Shown here: positions 62,901 through 64,000 of the stretch, piece after piece
Layout: every line of letters starts with the position of its first letter
Position numbering within the stretch: the first letter of the stretch is position 1
Assembly (NCBI GenBank): GCA_040753795.1
Contig: JBFMDX010000012.1
Coordinates: 2,774-66,773 of the forward strand
DNA from: Thermodesulfobacteriota bacterium
GTDB taxonomy: Bacteria; Desulfobacterota; Desulfobacteria; Desulfobacterales; Desulfosudaceae
DNA length: 64,000 nucleotides
Reading direction: 5' to 3'
The notes under the pieces: generated by a model
What the model saw: only the letters and a program-made list of their open reading frames with translations
Database searches by the model: none
Told to the model about the DNA's origin: nothing
Position numbers and translations under genes: made by a program

Positions 62901-63539
62901 GCCCGCATCGGAGACGTCAACCTCGGCGCCATCACTGAGTATGAAGAGCATAAAAACCGTCTCGAATTTCTTACCAGCCAGCATGATGATTTGGTCGCGG
63001 CCATCGAAGATCTCCACCAGGTGATTAAAAAGATCAACCGTGTTTCCCAGCAGCTTTTTCTTGACACCTTCAACGCCATCAATCAGAAAATGAACGAGGT
63101 GTTCCCCCGTCTGTTTGATGGCGGAACAGCGGAACTGGTGCTGGCTGATCCCAACCAGCCCCTGGAAAGCGGTGTGGAATTGATGATCCATCTTCCCGGG
63201 AAGAAACTGACCCGTCTTTCCCTTCTTTCCGGCGGAGAAAAAGCCTTGTCGGCCATCGCTTTTATTTTTTCAATATTTCTGTTAAAACCGACCTCTTTCT
63301 GCCTGATGGATGAAATTGACGCGCCGCTGGACGAGGCCAATGTTTACCGGTTTAACGAACTGCTGAAAATTATCGGGGAAAAATCCCAGATCATTATGAT
63401 TACCCACAACAAGAAGACCATGGAGTTTGCCGACCAGCTGCTTGGTGTTACCATGGAGAAAAAAGGGATTTCCAAAATCGTATCGGTCAGTCTTTCCAAC
63501 GGAAACGGACAAAAACATCAACAGGCGATGTTGAACTAA
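59919..63539 (+). CDS. smc: Chromosome segregation ATPase SMC
   Basis: The 1206-residue protein has an N-terminal Walker A GPNGCGKSNIIDAL, two long coiled coils separated by a hinge (~residues 515-650), and a C-terminal ABC signature LLSGGEKALSAIA with Walker B CLMDEIDAPLDEANV. It forms the condensin core that compacts and segregates chromosomes. ATG 59919 follows AGGAGGAG, and the protein starts with the canonical MRLKQLELSGFKSF. ftsY follows after 30 bases; this smc-ftsY order is common in bacteria. Confidence 0.97.
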   Translation: MRLKQLELSGFKSFPESSVIHFPPGIFSIVGPNGCGKSNIIDALKWVMGEQSALQLRGKSMEDVIFAGSDGKSPVNMAEVSLTLVNDNGSAPEELKHLSEIMITRRMYRSGERAYFINRQPCRLKDIYNIFMGSGMGARSYSIIQQGNIGAITEATPEERRTFIEEAAGVTRYKTRKEETLRKIKATDQDLLRVKDIMAEVQQRMNSLNRQAKTAQRYKDYREAIKVLDILISLNAYNEYGRKISETDALLQSLRDIDNTHAAEIGKLDAAIEAIKHEKDIKDREIADLKEKRYECQRTIDKAEKDLDYFRQDRDRIETDTFRLKEEEKIISEKNARMTSEIAEVEAADARVRESNQQIRAALEERQEASQQILQEVTALKKILETRKSDLMRLTADEAKYHNICQHVSESKESLLKRKQEIRTDRITAARNTTRLKHDQERIKTEIETVVQQIAEMNEQISVTGNRLDEKHKALSNQVKLVQSTDMEKNRIRSKYTEIKKLDENFEWYKDGVKSILQQAADEKTADGCSPVMGVIADIVKPEPGFETATEAALGESLQYILVDSQQTGVQWIDGLKANHSGRSGFIPVAEFNELTGAAPEPVSSTSPDLLINHITVSQEYKPLITTLIGRVFVTPDLHEALKLWHQPNGSTRKTVVTREGDLVSPLGIIVGGSKDRMDGILSKKQEIKDLARQIEDLAMKLDQARQTQSAIEKDVRELEEDLQQLKNSRNQAVARQMELEKESYRISTDLDAAVQRLEILELEEQHLDGEESDLDDEINKVRQTLASIQQQMQETETLIKQSHEAVNRAATQYEEFNQATMELRLKLSASQAELESNRKTMERLRSFQVEAVQRRDQIASEIASKQAKMETVTASIGQCEQQLAAGYGNLESLEGKLSEHESMYTTISERISETDRKFADIRSQREKNAENIRFLDREQLDRAVKQEGLVHKLEDLYHAAFATIRQEYEQRLSETDKTIPDMENELTTLREKLARIGDVNLGAITEYEEHKNRLEFLTSQHDDLVAAIEDLHQVIKKINRVSQQLFLDTFNAINQKMNEVFPRLFDGGTAELVLADPNQPLESGVELMIHLPGKKLTRLSLLSGGEKALSAIAFIFSIFLLKPTSFCLMDEIDAPLDEANVYRFNELLKIIGEKSQIIMITHNKKTMEFADQLLGVTMEKKGISKIVSVSLSNGNGQKHQQAMLN

Positions 63540-63569
63540 TATCATCCTTATCGAGGGTATCTCTAAAAA

Positions 63570-64000
63570 ATGGCATTTAGTTTTTTCAAAAAAAAATCCT
63601 CGCCGTCCGCGGACAATAAGGCCGGGGATGATCCGTCTTCCGGCAGCACGACAGCGGCGCCTGAGGAAGGATCCGACATCATCGTACAGGAAAATCCACC
63701 GTCTCCACCGGCGGAGAGCGCTTCCGTTTCGTCCCACGATGATGATCAGGAAAAAGACAGCCGGGCGCCCTCTTCCAGCGGTTTTTACCAGCGATTAAGA
63801 AAAGGGCTGTCCAAAACACGACAAATCCTGACCACGGACATCGACCAGCTTTTTAAATCCGGAAAACCGGTTTCTCCGGACACGCTGGATAATCTGGAAG
63901 AACGGCTGATCACGGCCGACATCGGCGTTAAGACAGCCATGGAAATTATTGAACAGCTGTCCGGCCTGAAGATTTCCAGTAGCGATGATTTAAAAAACAG
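63570..64000 (+). CDS. ftsY: Signal recognition particle receptor FtsY, N-terminal part
   Basis: The frame starts at ATG 63570 and runs off the window. The first ~70 residues are Ser/Pro/Asp-rich and acidic (the A domain), followed by GFYQRLRKGLSKTRQILTTDIDQLF and LDNLEERLITADIGVKTAMEII, which match the FtsY N domain. The GTPase G domain lies outside the window. It docks ribosome-SRP complexes at the membrane. It sits 30 bases after smc. Confidence 0.93.
   Translation, partial: MAFSFFKKKSSPSADNKAGDDPSSGSTTAAPEEGSDIIVQENPPSPPAESASVSSHDDDQEKDSRAPSSSGFYQRLRKGLSKTRQILTTDIDQLFKSGKPVSPDTLDNLEERLITADIGVKTAMEIIEQLSGLKISSSDDLKN

Overview
The window looks like chromosomal DNA of an anaerobic Desulfobacterota bacterium, most likely a Desulfobacterales-type sulfate reducer or relative. 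This is inferred from the gene families: 2-hydroxyacyl-CoA dehydratase-type subunits, a beta-keto acid cleavage enzyme, SCP2-like lipid-binding proteins, FmdB and NifX-like small proteins, PilZ and HD-GYP signalling, and a PUFA-synthase-like megasynthase. No phage, insertion sequence, CRISPR array or replication origin was seen. Coding density is high and both strands are used.

Layout. 1-3.3 kb: the 3' part of a PEGA/formylglycine-enzyme-like gene with a 96-bp tandem repeat, a terminator, a REP-like palindrome, and a secreted CAL-A-type lipase relative whose catalytic Ser and Asp positions carry Asp and Asn. 3.6-8.1 kb: signalling genes (PilZ, STAS, a large PilZ protein) and a TraB-family membrane protein. 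8.3-14.3 kb: a MoxR/CbbQ ATPase, a NorD/CbbO-type VWA protein, an overlapping unknown gene and a Na+/phosphate symporter. 14.3-23.7 kb: an iron-type alcohol dehydrogenase with an SCP2-like protein, divergent from a 2398-residue KS-CLF-AT-(double hot dog)x2 protein resembling myxobacterial Pfa3 / bacterial PfaC. It has no ACP, KR or ER and no partner genes in the window. 23.6-30 kb: an HD-GYP phosphodiesterase, a small NifX/FmdB operon, a duplicated-domain regulator candidate facing a BKACE gene across a perfect inverted repeat, and an SDR.

30.4-40.0 kb is the most unusual part: one leftward operon with three CrtI/phytoene-desaturase-like flavoproteins, one SCP2-like protein and one small unknown protein, two 2-hydroxyacyl-CoA dehydratase/benzoyl-CoA-reductase-family subunits and a QueG-like Fe-S protein. 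A TRAP-type solute receptor follows. It reads as an undescribed anaerobic redox pathway acting on a lipid or other hydrophobic acyl substrate. A promoter with an overlapping palindrome precedes it. A sigma-54 response regulator and sensor kinase lie just upstream.

43-64 kb is mostly core or housekeeping: an FabK/NMO flavoenzyme, a TPR lipoprotein, a serine hydrolase, a PilZ protein and a secreted protein; a znuACB-zur zinc operon with a candidate operator; tRNA-Arg(ACG) next to tadA; purA; tRNA-Pro(CGG); a beta-helix protein with glmM; a beta-CASP nuclease; a Bax-inhibitor-like protein; smc and the start of ftsY, which runs off the window.

All functional calls come from reading motifs by eye; no database or alignment software was used. 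Start codons were moved inward from the longest open frame wherever a ribosome binding site and family N-terminus supported it.
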